64,000 bases of DNA from Takakia lepidozioides (taxonomy: Eukaryota > Streptophyta > Takakiopsida > Takakiales > Takakiaceae): contig CM060733.1 in the NCBI GenBank assembly GCA_030704615.1, forward strand, positions 27,900,001-27,964,000. The letters run 5' to 3'. Each line of letters opens with the position of its first letter. The stretch's first letter is position 1. Shown in pieces: positions 1 to 11,739 of the stretch. Made by a program: the position numbers and the translations under genes. Below the pieces are notes generated by a model. The model worked only from the letters and a program-made list of their open reading frames with translations. It was not told the origin of the DNA and did not search any database.

Positions 1-1150
1 ATCTCTGTTAAAGTCACCAGCTAGGATGATGTGGTGGTGTTGGTAATCTGGATGATTAATTGTGTGGGTGATAGTGTGTAGTATGTCAGGTATGAGGGGG
101 AGGTGGCCTGTATGAGAAGGCATATATAAGTGTATGAGAGTGATGGGGCATAGTGCCGGTGGGTGTAGCTGGATTATTTGAAGGTGGGATCGGATGGGGA
201 TAGGGACGGTTATCTTGGTAGTAGTGCTGGGAGAGTGGTGTGTACGAAGGATGTTGGTAGTAAGGGAGCCCACGTTCCATGAAGTGATAGTAAGTGCCTT
301 GAAGCAAGCCTCTGGGGTGGTGGGAGTGTGGTGTGGGGGTGGGGGGGGGGTGGGCAGGTGAGGGCTCCTCAGTATGGGATCTAACAGTTGGGGATCATAG
401 CCGGGTATCGGGGTAACTGCGTTAAGTGTGGCGGCCAGGATATCCGTGGAGAGGAAGGGGAATTTGTTAATGAGCTAGTGGTCTTGGTCGGGTGTGGTGA
501 CCGTTGCTAGGTGGTCCCCTAGGATATTATGTACAACCCCGGTTTGAGAGTCTAAACGTTTGAGGGAGTTCTGGATCTCGGATAAGCAGTGGGGGGGGGG
601 CCAAATATTGGTGGGGACACGAAGGTAGCTCTTTTAATTGACGTAGGGGGGATCTGACTTGGGAGATTGAGTGTAAGTAAAGATATCCATTACATATTTC
701 TGGGAGAGGGGAGATGATGACGACAAGGGAGAAAATGAGCTGTGATGCGGTAAAAATGGCCTGGAGAAAATACCGGAAATGGGTTGGTTGGGAAATCTTT
801 TTGGAGTACCTTAACGGCCATCTTACTAGGGTAGGGATTGACATGGGTAGTGGCACATTATAAAGGTGTGGATAGCATGAGTCAGCATAGGCTGGGTATG
901 GGAGGTAAAATAAAATTGGAGTAGCGGTTTGGCCGGTAGAGCATAATATTGTATAGAGGGAGTGTTCATATGGGGTATAGTGTACATATGGCGTATTGTA
1001 TGAAGGTACCATAATTGAGATGTGGGTTGGGTTGGGGTTTTCAAAGTGGATACTGGATGTAAATTAGGCGTCCGGTGCGGATGAATGATCACGGATGAAG
1101 GATCAAGTGGATTATGGATCAAGTGACGGTTAAGTATTGCCACATGGCGA
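1..1150 (-). pseudogene. LINE (non-LTR retrotransposon) endonuclease region, decayed, cut by window edge
   Basis: On the minus strand the first 110 bases read as a continuous frame ending in ILAGDFNRD. This is the GDFN signature of the exonuclease-endonuclease-phosphatase (EEP) domain that nicks target DNA in non-LTR retrotransposons. The segment before it reads LYMPSHTGHLPLIPDIL, which fits the strand just upstream of that motif in such enzymes. Between 300 and 1150 the reading frame changes repeatedly and stops occur, so the copy is dead. The rest of the element lies outside the window to the left. A different part of a LINE lies at 40.2-42.4 kb, and the two may belong to the same clade, which I infer only from composition. 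EEP assignment is confident; the exact right boundary is not. Confidence 0.72.
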
Positions 1151-1689
1151 GAGCGGGAGGGTCTGGTTGAGGTTAGTTTCCATATAAAAAGTTAGTTGTG
1201 GCGCTAGGTTTTTTTTTTCCCCGGGCCAAATCGACTTTTATGGACCTCATGCATTGTGATATGCCATTCGGCAGTCCGGAATGCAATTTCCATTTGTCAT
1301 AGTTCAGAGCTTGGGTGGGGTCTTCAGGGTTTTATTTTTCTAATATATGGTGTCTTGCCCCGAGGAGTCCGGCTTCCCTGTGGCTGGGTTGGCGGCATTA
1401 CGGGAGTGTGGAAAGTCACTACAGCTTAAACTGAACCGTTTAGCTTGTGTCGTAGCTCCAGTTCCTTCGGCTAGTGTCACATGAGCTTCAACTCGTAGTT
1501 CCAATCTAATGGGCAGGGGAGCTTTTCTAAGTAGGTCGCACATTGGTGGTGTGCACGAGTGCAGGGAGGCCTCATGGTGTTGGTGTTGGCAACTCGACAT
1601 ACATTTACACTGCCCATACTCTCCCCTAGTAAGTTTCGATTTTGCTTACGCCATTGTTTGCCTACCAGCGGTTGTGTTAGGGTGACATT

Positions 1690-1960
1690 TGGTACAACTG
1701 CAGCAGAATCTTCAAGCATCGTATTCCACGACACCGTATCTCGTTCAACCATAGCATCAAACACTCCCTTTGCATCCTCAATGCACCCACATTTTGTATA
1801 CATGTCCACCAGGATATTGTTCAAAATGACAGTTGGTACAATTCCAGCTCTGAAAATGTCACCATGGACCTCTATGCCCTTTTCCAGATCTGCCAGGGCA
1901 ATGTGCAGAATGACATTTGGAACAACTACGGCTTTGATGATGTCATCAGGTATAGCTTTG
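1690..1960 (-). pseudogene. PPR repeat fragment
   Basis: The minus strand encodes about 80 residues of PPR repeats, including [20 protein letters not shown] and [11 protein letters not shown]. These are the L- and S-type repeats of PLS-class pentatricopeptide proteins, which bind organellar RNA, often for editing. Downstream the frame loses similarity, and upstream it is broken, so this is a fragment. The same repeat sequence recurs at 9.4-10.0, 46.0-47.7 and 48.2-52.7 kb. The facing + strand leader at 1985-2490 belongs to the same dispersed family. Confidence 0.8.
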
Positions 1961-1984
1961 TGGGTGTAAAATATATCAAAATAT

Positions 1985-2490
1985 GGTGTTTGAGTGTTGG
2001 GGATGGAGAGGAAACCAACCTAATAGAGGTGAGGAGAAGCTTTGGGGTGAACACTTTCCGACCCCAGTCACGGTGGGACAATGGAGACAAAAAGGTGAAT
2101 GCCTGTTGGATTACAGAGAGAAGCAGATGCATTTCAGATTGTGATAAGTAGGGTTGGGGTGTTTTGGGGAAGAACTCCACATCAGTATGGTTGGGATGTT
2201 TGCTGGTAGAATTCTAGGCTGTCAAAGGCATGGATAGCTGAAGGAGCAGGGATAGAGTGTGGGTCCAGATTCATCCAAGAGGGCTGGATTTCAAGCTCCA
2301 CATTACCTATGATTCCCTATGGAAGGATAGCTACAAGAAACCTACATGGGTAGATGGTCAACTGGAAGCCGCCGCAGCAACAGCACAATTGATCAAAGGC
2401 ACTGTTAATCAAGGCACATTCTTCAACACATTTCACCCTGTTTTTCCCTCTGATCAGAATTGGCCGTATCCAGAAGTATTGCTCTGTTTA
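1985..2490 (+). repeat. PPR-gene leader repeat, copy L1
   Basis: This stretch shares long blocks with 10,020-10,540 (inverted), 49,960-50,400 and 50,480-50,790: a GGTGGGACAAT block, an ATAGCTGAAGGAGCAGGGAT block, and a block reading DSLWKDSYKKPTWVDGQ in this copy. In the other copies it lies directly upstream of PPR repeats, so it looks like the 5' end (promoter, leader and N-terminal coding part) of one PPR gene family that was copied several times. Here no PPR repeats follow on the same strand. Confidence 0.7.
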
Positions 2491-3149
2491 ACAGGGTCCT
2501 TGATTCAGCTAGTAGCAACAGAACAAACTAGTACAACAACAATTCAGCCCAGGTGTGGGCTTGCTTATTTTTTTGCTTACTGGGCCTTTTTAGGCATGAA
2601 TTTTTGGACCTTGTGGCCTTTGAGGTGTCCATTGGGACATTGGTCTCATTTGGATTTTTGTAATATAATTCACAGGGCGTGTATTCCCCTGTAGTCGTCT
2701 ATTTTCATTGTCTTGTGGTTGCTAGTATGCAGGAGGGGCATTCTGTTTTTATATCGGAATTTCACCATGTAATGAAAAATTTAAATCATTTAATTTATTT
2801 TATTTTTTATAATATTATTAAATTAAACAATACTACCATTTAATATAAAAAATCAAGCTGCTATTCCCCTGTTTTTTAAAATATAAATATAAATTTAAGA
2901 ATTTAAAATTACAAATATAAACTATTAAATTATTTTCAAAGAACATTCTTGATGACACGTGGCATAAACCCTGCTCGAACTAGAACACGTGGCATTATAT
3001 GACACGACATTCTTTTATCCATATTTTCACCACGTGTAAAGATAAGTAGTCATATATTCTGTCTAAGTGCCACATGTCCATCTGAAGTGCAACAGGTGTC
3101 GTGACGTATCGCCTGCGCAGTGGTGCACGTGTTACTCTAAAGCCTCTTC
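2491..3149. other. AT-rich stretch without a recognised gene
   Basis: No coding signal seen. From about 2,760 to 2,940 the sequence is almost pure A/T. Several ACGTGGCAT-like words occur at 2,950-3,020. Confidence 0.5.
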
Positions 3150-3380
3150 ATGTAGGCAACGCTCAGCAGGCAATGTAGTCATAGAGTTGTGACTACATCC
3201 CTCTCTTATGGATGACTCATGCCACGCACGCAGTCACGGCTATGACTTGCAAAACGCAGTCCTAAAGACTAGTCGCTATGACAAGGTTTTTTTCACTACA
3301 GAGTGATGTAGTCATGAATGCATATAGGACTGAAAAAATAGTCATATGTGCAATCATAAAAACGCTCATCTGTTGTAGTG
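3150..3380. mobile_element. CACTA-type terminus (family B) with GTAGTC subterminal repeats
   Basis: The right end reads TTGTAGTG at 3,380, that is CACTACAACAGATGAGCG on the minus strand. A closely similar end (CACTACAATAGATTGCGG) lies at 46,519. Inside, GTAGTC/GACTAC and related words repeat in both orientations, which is how subterminal transposase-binding sites of CACTA elements look. A CACTACAG word at 3,289-3,296 could be the other end of a very short element. No partner end to the left was found. Confidence 0.5.
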
Positions 3381-3432
3381 CAAGCTGTTATAATTTGATG
3401 AGTTGTTTCGTGTGCCATGTGCATATAGTGAC

Positions 3433-3560
3433 CACTAGAAGAGAAACCGGCTTTTTCCACGGCTCTGCCATCTCACACCTGACACATTCCACGGCTTTTA
3501 TCACGGGTCTGTACACTGAGCCAAGGTGTGGGTCTAAATATGTGGCTTAGTTTACATGGC
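3433..3560 (+). mobile_element. CACTA-type terminus (family A)
   Basis: The sequence starts CACTAGAAGAGAAACCGG and continues with repeated TTCCACGGCT words. The same 30-odd bases start the element at 42,397. Both begin with the CACTA pentamer that defines this superfamily. The element probably runs right to include the Tnp2 remnant at 6.5-8.2 kb, but its other end was not found. Confidence 0.7.
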
Positions 3561-3875
3561 ACATTACACACCTGTATGAAATGGGAACATACAATTATTT
3601 CCACTGATTGTGGTGTATGGGTTTAGTTAGTACTCCGCTGCAAACGAAATAAATCACGAACTTCGAAATCTGGTCTCAGAAATACAAAGAGATGGTCGCA
3701 CTACAATGTGTGACTCTCATGGCGTTCATGGGGGTTTTATTTTTTTCCCCATATAAAGTCCCATGCCACGGCCTCCCTATTTCATTTATTTATAAAAAAT
3801 AAAATAAAATAAAATAAAATAAAACTAGTTACATATCTCACCAACACCATAATTCCTGCATGTTAATTACGAAGT

Positions 3876-4512
3876 GTGGAATGGACCATACGGCGTGGAA
3901 AATGCACCGTGAGACCAGCCCCTAATGCCAAGTCACCACCGATGTGCTGGAAAAGACACAGGCATGATTTCCCTACGTGCGACTTGTCCATTGTCCACTT
4001 TGGCAGACAAGGTGGTTCCCGCACATTACCGAATGTCGTCTGCTTCCTTCATCTGCTTGCTTTGCACTCCAGTGGACTCTCTATCTCGGCAAAGCATTTC
4101 AAAGTGTGCAGGAATGCCTCCTCAATCGCAGGTGTGGAAACGGACCTCTCACTACCGCGAAGTCGAGCAGAAGCGTCTGCGAAACCAGCCAATTCTGGAT
4201 GAAATCATGGAGCACCGTTGCGCTTGGAATTGCGCATTCGATCTTCAAGTCAAAAAGTAGAAGGCAGCCCAAGAACGTGTACCAGGACAGAATGCCTGCG
4301 CAGAAAAAGCTATCATCGTCGTGCTCCACTGGTTGGGTCAGAGTGGCATCCACAAGAAGGAGCCTGTGGCCTACTTTTGGTGCCTTGCAAATTGCAATAA
4401 GAAGCTTCGATCTGTTGGCAAGAAGTACCCGTTGCTCCACGATTACTCCCTGTGGTACACATTGACTGGCCTTCCATGCCCTCTCGGATGAGCACGATGT
4501 CATGGTGATCAT
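3876..4512 (+). pseudogene. Unrecognised coding-like segment, probably within CACTA element
   Basis: The + strand reads through about 110 residues to a stop at 4,260 (containing YREVEQKRLRNQPILDEIME) and continues after the stop in the same style (HWLGQSGIHKKEPVAYFW, then KKYPLLHDYSLWYTLTG). The composition looks protein-coding across two frames, but I do not recognise the family. It lies between the CACTA terminus at 3,433 and the Tnp2 remnant at 6.5 kb, so it may be part of that transposon or cargo in it. One stop and at least one frame change argue that it is not functional. Confidence 0.35.
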
Positions 4513-4599
4513 GGATCGAGGTGAGCGAGGATATACACAGTGTCATTGACATACACCGCAATGTAGATTCATGCACTGTAGCTTCCCGCAATCGTCTCA

Positions 4600-6090
4600 T
4601 GCATGACGTTTCTGCTTCAGTTTTCAGCGTTGGTACTTGTGGCCATGATGGTTTGGGGGTGAAGCAGTAGCAATGCAGAGACTATCCACATTTCAGCCTG
4701 CATACATTATCCTTTTGGGTTTTGCCTCAAGTTTAGGTACTTAACTGGCCTCTCCTGTCAAAAACTGAGTGTCCCCTGTACGATGTTCAGCTTGCCTCTT
4801 GTTATCTACTTCTCAGACCTTTCAACCATACTGCTTATGAATCTGTAATACTTTTGTTTCATGTGTGGTGCAACAACTTGGTAATGGGCGGTAAAATTAC
4901 AAGTGCACATGTGGTGATGTCCACATTCAAAACAAATAACAGCACATCTGGATGGTTGAAGGCATAGCGCCCATGAGCTTCCGGCTCTAGCAAGAAAGAG
5001 TTTTATTTTCGGAAGGACCAAATAATGTGGGGGGTTGCAAATCCATGCAAAGTACACACCCATAATGTGGACTGGTAATTTGTGTCTGTAACACATAATG
5101 GTCTCTGGATTGCTCACCTCAAGCCCCCCATACAAAGTATGTATGTTTTCAAAGAAAGGTCATCTCTACAATTCCAACTCGCAATCATGACAAAGCGGGG
5201 TGGTACATGCAGAGGGATGAAGCACCGAATCTCACAAACATGAGAAACAAAGAGAAATCACAAATCAAAAGATCAACTTTGGCTATATATGAATCTGGAA
5301 TCTCCATGATTCTGAATTCATGGGTTTTGAGGTGCCACAGACCTTCTTGTGATTCATGAACATTCTCCTCTACCATTGAGCAATGATAGAAACCTCATCC
5401 CTGTCATAGTGAGGGTTTTTAAACAAGCCAAAAATAGAGTAACCAACACACGAGCCCTCTCTATGAGTAAGTCAAAGCCATCATAAATAGGGCCACATAT
5501 TGTCATGTGCGGAGGAATTGAACCTGTAGCCAACTGAATGGCTCTGCCCCATGCACTACATGTGACCTGCAAGCACACAATAAAAAAAGTGGGGGTTTAC
5601 GAACTTGCCAAATCCCAAGCATGAACAGAGGGGTCCCATTAGTGGGGAAGACATGTGAATCACCATCCACAGTTGCAATGCCCATCAGATCCAACATGTG
5701 ACTTGCTGTGCAGATTGTCCCCCGACTGCACCAAACCAGAACAAACATCATAAAGAAGTACATCCCCAACACATTGCACCCAACCCCCACAATCTGAACA
5801 CAGGGAAAATAGAAAGCATGCTTTAGGAAAAAGAACAAGTGGAGTGGGGGAGTTGGCCGCTAGCTGAAGCACATGGTGTCCTGTAATTTGGCAAGCATTT
5901 TGTACAATTGATTGTTCAGCGTGAGTAATAGAGAGGGGGAGGGAGGAGCAGGGGCATCAGAATTCAGTTCATAGCTAGAGAGTAAGTAAGGCATGGATGT
6001 GGGAAGGGGGAGAGATAGTAGAGAGGTGGAGTAACAATTGAAGCAACATGACGCTATTGCCCTTTTACCAGGAATCATCTTCCTCGCTGC
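4600..6090. other. No assignable gene
   Basis: Several minus-strand open stretches occur (for example 5,354-5,838 in two frames), but none shows a family I recognise. It may be degraded transposon interior. Confidence 0.3.
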
Positions 6091-6095
6091 TACAT

Positions 6096-6509
6096 TCACA
6101 GGGAAAATAACCGCAACAAGTGGATGCTGCAGCACAGGATGTCCTGTGATTTGGGACTCAAAATGCCCTCATCAGTAATACGAACCAAAGCACCCAAACG
6201 CTTACAAGGATTGTGACCCTTTCCACTTAAACCCCTCTTCTCATGGTCAGTGTTGCAATCCTCACTATCTTGGTGCCATGGTTCGCCCCTTCGTGGGGGC
6301 CTCATCATAGCAATAGTAGCCATCTCAGCTTCGGTAAGGGTCGTTGAAGGTCCAAATTTTGTGTTGGGATTCACATCCTCCAATGCCTCCGCCACTTGCA
6401 TCCTTACGCATGGCTCATTCTCACCCAAGCTGACACCAGTGACATCATGTACCACGCGCCGTGAGCGCGGCTCCTTCTGAAGAAGACCAATGCGGATGTG
6501 TTCTTGCAA
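6096..6509 (-). CDS. Uncharacterised open frame antisense to the start of Tnp2
   Basis: A minus-strand frame of 137 codons with mixed, protein-like composition (for example STTLTEAEMATIAMM and KGHNPCKRLGALVRITDEG). Accessory proteins of plant CACTA elements sometimes contain a similar NPC/K-rich segment, so it might be one, but this is a guess. It overlaps the left edge of the + strand Tnp2 remnant. No start or splice site can be chosen with confidence. Confidence 0.25.
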   Translation of the reverse strand: MQEHIRIGLLQKEPRSRRVVHDVTGVSLGENEPCVRMQVAEALEDVNPNTKFGPSTTLTEAEMATIAMMRPPRRGEPWHQDSEDCNTDHEKRGLSGKGHNPCKRLGALVRITDEGILSPKSQDILCCSIHLLRLFSL

Positions 6510-8203
6510 CCTCTGGTGGATGAGCTGGCCGTGTTGTGGGAAGGTGTTAGGGCTAATGATGCATCTCGCAATGAAGGATCAAGGACCTTTGTCATGAGAG
6601 TCATTCTGATGTGGTCAATACATGACTATCCTGCATATGCCATGCTAGCAGGGTGTGCAGTTGGGGGCTACAAGGCTTGTCCTGTGTGCGGGCCCAATCT
6701 TGATGCTAGGCACTCCAGTGCACTGAGCAAAATGGTGTACCAGGGGCACAAATTTTTTTTACCAGCAGGCCATCCATATAGACGCAATCACAACCACTTC
6801 AATGGAGCCTCCGATCACAGACCACCCCCCCCCCCCCCCCCCCCCCCAAGTATCCACTGTGGATCAGCTCCAAAATGCGGAGGAAAACGAGAGGTTCATG
6901 GAAACATTCGGCAGACGTCGCCGGAATGTGTGCCCTGCCAAATCCCATGGCATGAAGCGAAGGTTGATCCTTTGGAACCTGCCATATTGGAAGGTGGGTA
7001 TGTCTTCATTGTTTGTATGTCGGCAGGGCTGATTTCATAGTTGCATGGATACAGTTGTAAGGATCATCACACACGACTTAGATTTCAGCCTAATGCAAAT
7101 TGCATGAAGCAAGTTTGGAGTCGCCTATGTATGGCACATGTAACAGCAATATGGTTGTTTCCATGAAAATGTCTGGCTTTTGTCTCTCAAGATACTGTCT
7201 GCAGCATGCAAGACTGGTTTCTTCCTTTTCCCATTATTAAGATGTCATCTCTTGGCTTTACCATCAACGTATACCATATTGATGGTGGTTCCATGATTGC
7301 AGGATTTGTTGATAGGGTATACCCTTGATGTTATGCACTGTGAAAAAAACATTTCTGAAAACATATTGCGCACCATATTGGGGGAAAAAGGACACAATAA
7401 AGAGCAGGAAGGACATGGAGAATGAGGGCATACGACCTCACTTATGGTTAAAACCCCACCCCGGAGATGGCAGGAAGTTGGTGAAGCCGCAGGCTCCTTA
7501 CGTGTTGAATCGACAGGAAACTACTACCTTCTATGCAACTTTGGGTGCTCCAAAGACACTGACAGGGTATGGTGTTTCATTTAAGAAGCATATTGCTAAA
7601 GAACAAGCTTTCACACATGAAGAGTCATGACTACCATCTACTGATGCAACAAGTTCTACCTTTGTGCATTCGAGGTTTGCTGGGCAAAGGTCCAAGGCTC
7701 GCAATCATGAAGCTATCTCGTGTATTTCGCGCATTGTGCATGAAAACAGTGGATCCCGAGGAACTACCAGCCCTGAAGGAGGATGTGGTTGTAACGCTTT
7801 GTTTGTTGGAGAAAGAGTTTTCCCCCTCATTCTTTGATCTCATGACCCACCTTGTGTTACACCTTGTGGATGAATTGGAGGTTTGTGGTCCTGTTAGTTC
7901 ACGTTGGATGTACCCCATCGAGAGGTACATGAAAAATTTGAAGGGATATGTGAAGAGCTATGCCCGGCCAGAAGGTTGCATGGCCAGCAGGTATTCTCTT
8001 GATGAGGCTCTTGGCCTCCTCACAGAGTACATGGCTGCATTTCCAGGAACTCGTAGAAGGGTCTGGGATTCCAACGAAAAATAAAGTGTTGCGGGAGAAG
8101 TATTAGAGGGCGAAGGAACTCCAAGGAAACTGTCGGCTGAGCTTCGGGCCAGTGCACACGACTATGTGCTTCACAACACGGCGTGCATGAGACCGTTTCT
8201 GAG
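6482..8203 (+). pseudogene. CACTA transposase (Tnp2 / transposase_21 with DUF4218-like region), broken
   Basis: The + strand encodes a Tnp2-type transposase of the En/Spm (CACTA) superfamily in several frames. 6,485-6,820 carries the core signature: FLQPLVDELAVLWEGV, then IHDYPAYAML and YKACPVC. A run of 23 C at 6,825-6,847 then breaks the frame. 6,850-7,010 continues with ERFMETFGRRRRN and LWNLPYWK. 7,320-7,625 holds the DVMHCEKN-like block followed by IRPHLWLKPHPGDG. 7,615-8,084 is the DUF4218-like part (SPSFFDLMTHLVLHLVDELE, SSRWMYPIERYMKNLKG). The segment to 8,203 ends in YVLHNTACMRPFL followed by a consensus donor GTAAGT. At least three frameshifts and missing segments make it non-functional. 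Confidence 0.85.
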
Positions 8204-8284
8204 GTAAGTATACATCATTTATTTAGCTTCACATGCTAACTCTGGGGTATTTTTCCGGATACAAAATTCGCGCATTCTCAATTC

Positions 8285-8400
8285 TCACTCAGATTGATAA
8301 AATCAGGCACTGCTACTCAAGGCACCTTCTTCAACACATTTCACCCTGTTTCTTGTTTTCTCCTCTAATTTGAATCGGCCCTAAATTGGTGAGGGCACCT
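8285..8400 (+). repeat. Short segment shared with PPR leader copies
   Basis: The block with GGCACCTTCTTCAACACATT is nearly identical to 2,400-2,460 and to 50,320-50,400. It marks where the CACTA sequence ends and PPR-family material begins. Confidence 0.6.
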
Positions 8401-8585
8401 TTTCTTCAACCTGTTTCAGTCTGTTTTGCCCTCTCATCGCTGAACACCGCGGCTGGGTGCCGGCACTTGGATCTAGGGACAAGAGGGATGGTTTGGATGT
8501 GACTGAGGAACATCATGCTGAGCTGCGAAGGATTCGGAGGAGCATGAGTGTCAGCGCTTCCACGAGAAACGCAAGAGTGAGATGG

Positions 8586-9350
8586 CGCTAATAACCAACT
8601 TGCTCGGGCATCGCCAACCACACAAACCAGCATTGATAGGAGAGAGCAGGAGCACTTCGTTGAGTTATTTGACCTTCATTTAGGCGAGCCACTACATGGT
8701 AGGGACGACTCTGAAGGAATTGGGGAAGGTTCAAATTCTTCATTGTTGCAAGGGACAAGTGCGGAAGAGCCTGTGTTGGCCTTTGGGAGAGGAGAGGGGT
8801 CATCTGATTTAATAGATCTTGCAAATGATTTGTCGCCGCCAAATGGCCGGTTTCAGGTAGAGAGATTGTCTCTCTTTCCAGATGCCAGTGATGTTGCAGG
8901 GGGCAGAGGGGCCGGGAGCTCACAAGCACATATCTCACTCTTAGAGAGCTCTGAGCCTGGACCCATAAATGGCACCAGTGAACATGCAGGGCCTCAGTGG
9001 TTTTCTCGGTTTGGCAGGGAGGCTCTTCGGGACATGGGAGAAGGCTCTCTTCGTGGCAATGAGGACAAGATCCTTAGGTTAGAGGAGACTGCAATGCAAG
9101 TAGATCCGTCAGATCTGAGAAGAAGCGGGGCATTTAACAACAACAATAGTTCAGCGGAGCCTGAAGCTTCCTCCAATCTGCCAATGCGAGAAGGGATTGG
9201 GCAACCAGGTAGAAGCTTTCCGTCAATTGCCAACAGAAGGCTTGGATGCTCAGTAGTTCGGAGGTGCCCACACAGGCGCATTGGGTCGAGGTCAGGGTTG
9301 GATGGTAGGGTTGTGAGAAGGGACCTGGGTATGGTTCCTATGCAAACAGA
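8586..9350 (+). CDS. Open coding-like segment of unknown function
   Basis: One frame stays open for about 255 codons, from NNQLARASPTTQTSIDRR through REQEHFVELFDLHLGEPL and WFSRFGREALRDMGEGSLRG to RRDLGMVPMQTDESL. It is rich in Ser, Gly, Asp and Glu and looks like a disordered region of a real protein. It runs without a stop straight into antisense PPR sequence at about 9,355, so the 3' end is artificial. There is no convincing start codon. It lies between CACTA and PPR material and may be a captured or truncated host exon. I recognise no domain. Confidence 0.4.
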
Positions 9351-9359
9351 TGAGTCCCT

Positions 9360-10050
9360 TTGCATCCTGGATGCTCCCACATTTAGCATACATGTTCATC
9401 AGGGCAGTGTTCAGAACGGCATCTGGTACATTCCAGCTTTGATGATGTCACCATGGACGTCTTTGCCCTTTTCGAGGGCTGCAAGGCTTGCACATGCATT
9501 GCAAATGCAAACGAACGTGATATGGTTGGGCTTCACCCCTTCCTGCATCATTTGCTCATAAGTCTCCAATGCATTCCTACCACACCCATGCTTGGTAAAT
9601 CCTGCAATCATTATACTTGGTGTGCATCCATGATGCTCCCACACTTAACATACATGTTGCCCACGGTGTTGTGTATAATAACATTGGGTTTGAATCCACT
9701 TTGGATAATGTGAGCGTGCACCTGCTTTCCAGCTTCCATGCCTTTCATCTTGGTGCACTTATACAAGAGACAGACGAAATTACTGAATCTGCTGAAATTT
9801 GTCCTTGATATAAAGTCTGTAGAGCCTCTTTCAATCGCCCTGCCTCACATAGCATCCTCACATGCCCAAAAGTGCTAGAAGAGGCAGTGTGAACTCCTCT
9901 TGGCCGTCTACCGGAAGCTATGGACATAGTGGAGGTGCCTGGATTGATCAACTGTGCCGCTGCTTCTGCCTCCACTTGACCATCTACCCATGCAGGTTTC
10001 TTGTAGCTATCGATCCACATGGAATCAAGAGTAATCTTGTGTTTGAAATC
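9360..10050 (-). pseudogene. PPR gene copy with N-terminal region, frameshifted
   Basis: Reading leftward, the protein starts with DSYKKPAWVDGQVEAEAA, continues with VRMLCEAGRLKEALQTLYQG, then PPR repeats (MEAGKQVHAHIIQSG, VGNMYVKCGSIMDAHQV, and on to ALMNMYAKCGSIQDAKG). This order (leader, first PPR, then PLS triplets) is that of an organellar PPR protein. The frame shifts at least at 9,745 and 9,600 and has stops, so it is dead. It matches the + strand copy at 48.8-49.3 kb closely enough to join through the same frame breaks. Confidence 0.8.
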
Positions 10051-10540
10051 CTGCCCTCTTGGATGAATCTGGACCCACGCCCCATCCCTGCTCCTTCAGC
10101 TATCCTTGCCTCTCCACCAATCCTTTATAGATCCTCGCCTTACTACTAGCAGCTGACAATGACATCCTGGTTTGTTCTAGCCAACACCCCAACCTTACTT
10201 ATCACACACTAGTCCCTAGGCTGAATTGCTCCAAGACTTATAAAATGTGATGGAGAGAGATAGGGGATGACAATTTCCAATAAAGCTTTGTGATGCATCT
10301 TGTTGTCTGCTTCTCTCTGTAGTCTAACAGGTATTCACCTTTTGCCTCAATTGTCCCACCATTGACTGGGGTCCAACAAATATTCATTCCAACACTTCTC
10401 CTCGCCTCTGTTATCTGTTTTTGGATACTTCATGTTGCCACATTTGTAGTACTTTGTCAAAATCACGCCAAACCACCATAGATCCACCCAACAAACCATA
10501 ACTCCCAGAATTCAACATAAAATATTAGGGATGTCTCTGA
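10020..10540 (-). repeat. PPR-gene leader repeat, copy L2
   Basis: This is the inverted counterpart of the leaders at 1,985-2,490, 49,960-50,400 and 50,480-50,790. Shared blocks include the complement of AACAGATAACAGAG and of GGTGGGACAAT. It sits directly upstream (on the minus strand) of the PPR copy at 9.4-10.05 kb. Confidence 0.7.
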
Positions 10541-11480
10541 TACCAGGGCACAACAAGCTGAAATGTGACATGTGAAGAGTTGCTCTCACGACATTGTCCT
10601 TGACCTTGTATCATGAAAGTAGCTAGCTTTTATTGAGGATTCAACCGACCATCAACCAAAAGGACCTCTTGTGTGTGCTGCTCATGTCTGTAGTCAGGTT
10701 ATCTCAGATTGAGACCACCACAGTGTAGCTGGGTAGCCATAGACTTAAACATGGCATCCTAAGACCAAGCTGACTCTCACAAGTACCTCGTAAACACCAG
10801 GGAAACTACATAATCATGACAATGACAGGAAGAGCCAACACTTGCAGCACGGACAAATTTTAGAAAGCCACACCTTGCAGTTGCGGTTGACCCACTGTAG
10901 TGAAGGATCTCTAAAAACCTCACGCCAGCGCTGCTCCATGCTCCGCAGTAGTCCTTCATGCCCAAAACTCCCCAACATCAACATTTTGCCAAGTTCTTTA
11001 TGGAGGAGTGCTAGTAAGCTTTCAGTAACATTCATACAAGTTCATTGGACTCTAATGAGGACCGTCTCAACCCTCCCAAGTACCTTACAAACTCTAGGGA
11101 GAAGACCTTGGGCATCCTACTTTCATGCCCTGCTCAGAAGGAACAATCTCCTACGCTTAAAAGCAGTTTTTGCAGATCAAAGCGACATTCTAACCTCACT
11201 CAGTAGAATTCAAACCACAAAAACATGAGTAGACCAAGTTCACTCAAACTCCTTCACATCCTACATGAAGAAAGCGCACCTTGTCGACGACCCACCATTG
11301 TGAAGGATCTTGTAAACAGGCGAGGGGCCGCATTCGAATCGTCAGCTCCGCCATGTGGTGCGGACATGACGCGAAAAGCACGCAAGCATGATGATTGCGA
11401 TCACCCTATGGCCATACATGACTATGTGTCACATCCTGGTATGTGAGGCCGGCCGTCATCATGGGATGATTGCAACACAT
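10541..11480. other. Mostly unassigned; one coding-like stretch on the minus strand
   Basis: 10,860-11,035 on the minus strand reads LLALLHKELGKMLMLGSFG then SMEQRWREVFRDPSLQWVNR, which looks like part of a real protein that I do not recognise. The rest shows no clear signal. Confidence 0.3.
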
Positions 11481-11489
11481 GAATAAACG

Positions 11490-11735
11490 GATTCATGTGA
11501 TACATGTATACGGCTGGGGACCGGGCGGGCCTGAGGGGCGCTGGGGGTGGAGGGGGTGGGACGGGGTGGCGCGGGGAGGGGGGTGATGGGGGGAGGGGGT
11601 CTGGGGCCGCGGGGACCGCGAGCCGTGCAGGAGCTGCGAAGTGGGTGCGTCCGGGGGCGTGGGGAGTGCCACGCAGGCAGGACCCTTGGGCTCGCATTAA
11701 ACTCCCGAGCCTTTTCTAATGTGCGCCATCTTGTA
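11490..11735 (+). repeat. GC-rich dispersed repeat, copy 1
   Basis: A G-rich block followed by a GAGCTGCGAAGTGG word, a CTCGCATTAAACTCCC word and CCTTTTCTAATGTGCGCC. The same order and orientation recurs at 63,640-63,868. Homology stops abruptly at GTGCGCC in both copies. The long proline-rich frames on its minus strand are a product of the G-runs. Confidence 0.75.
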
Positions 11736-11739
11736 GCAC

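Noticed and set aside
9411-9808. Plus-strand open frames over the PPR copy
   Set aside because: They are antisense shadows of the minus-strand PPR repeats.
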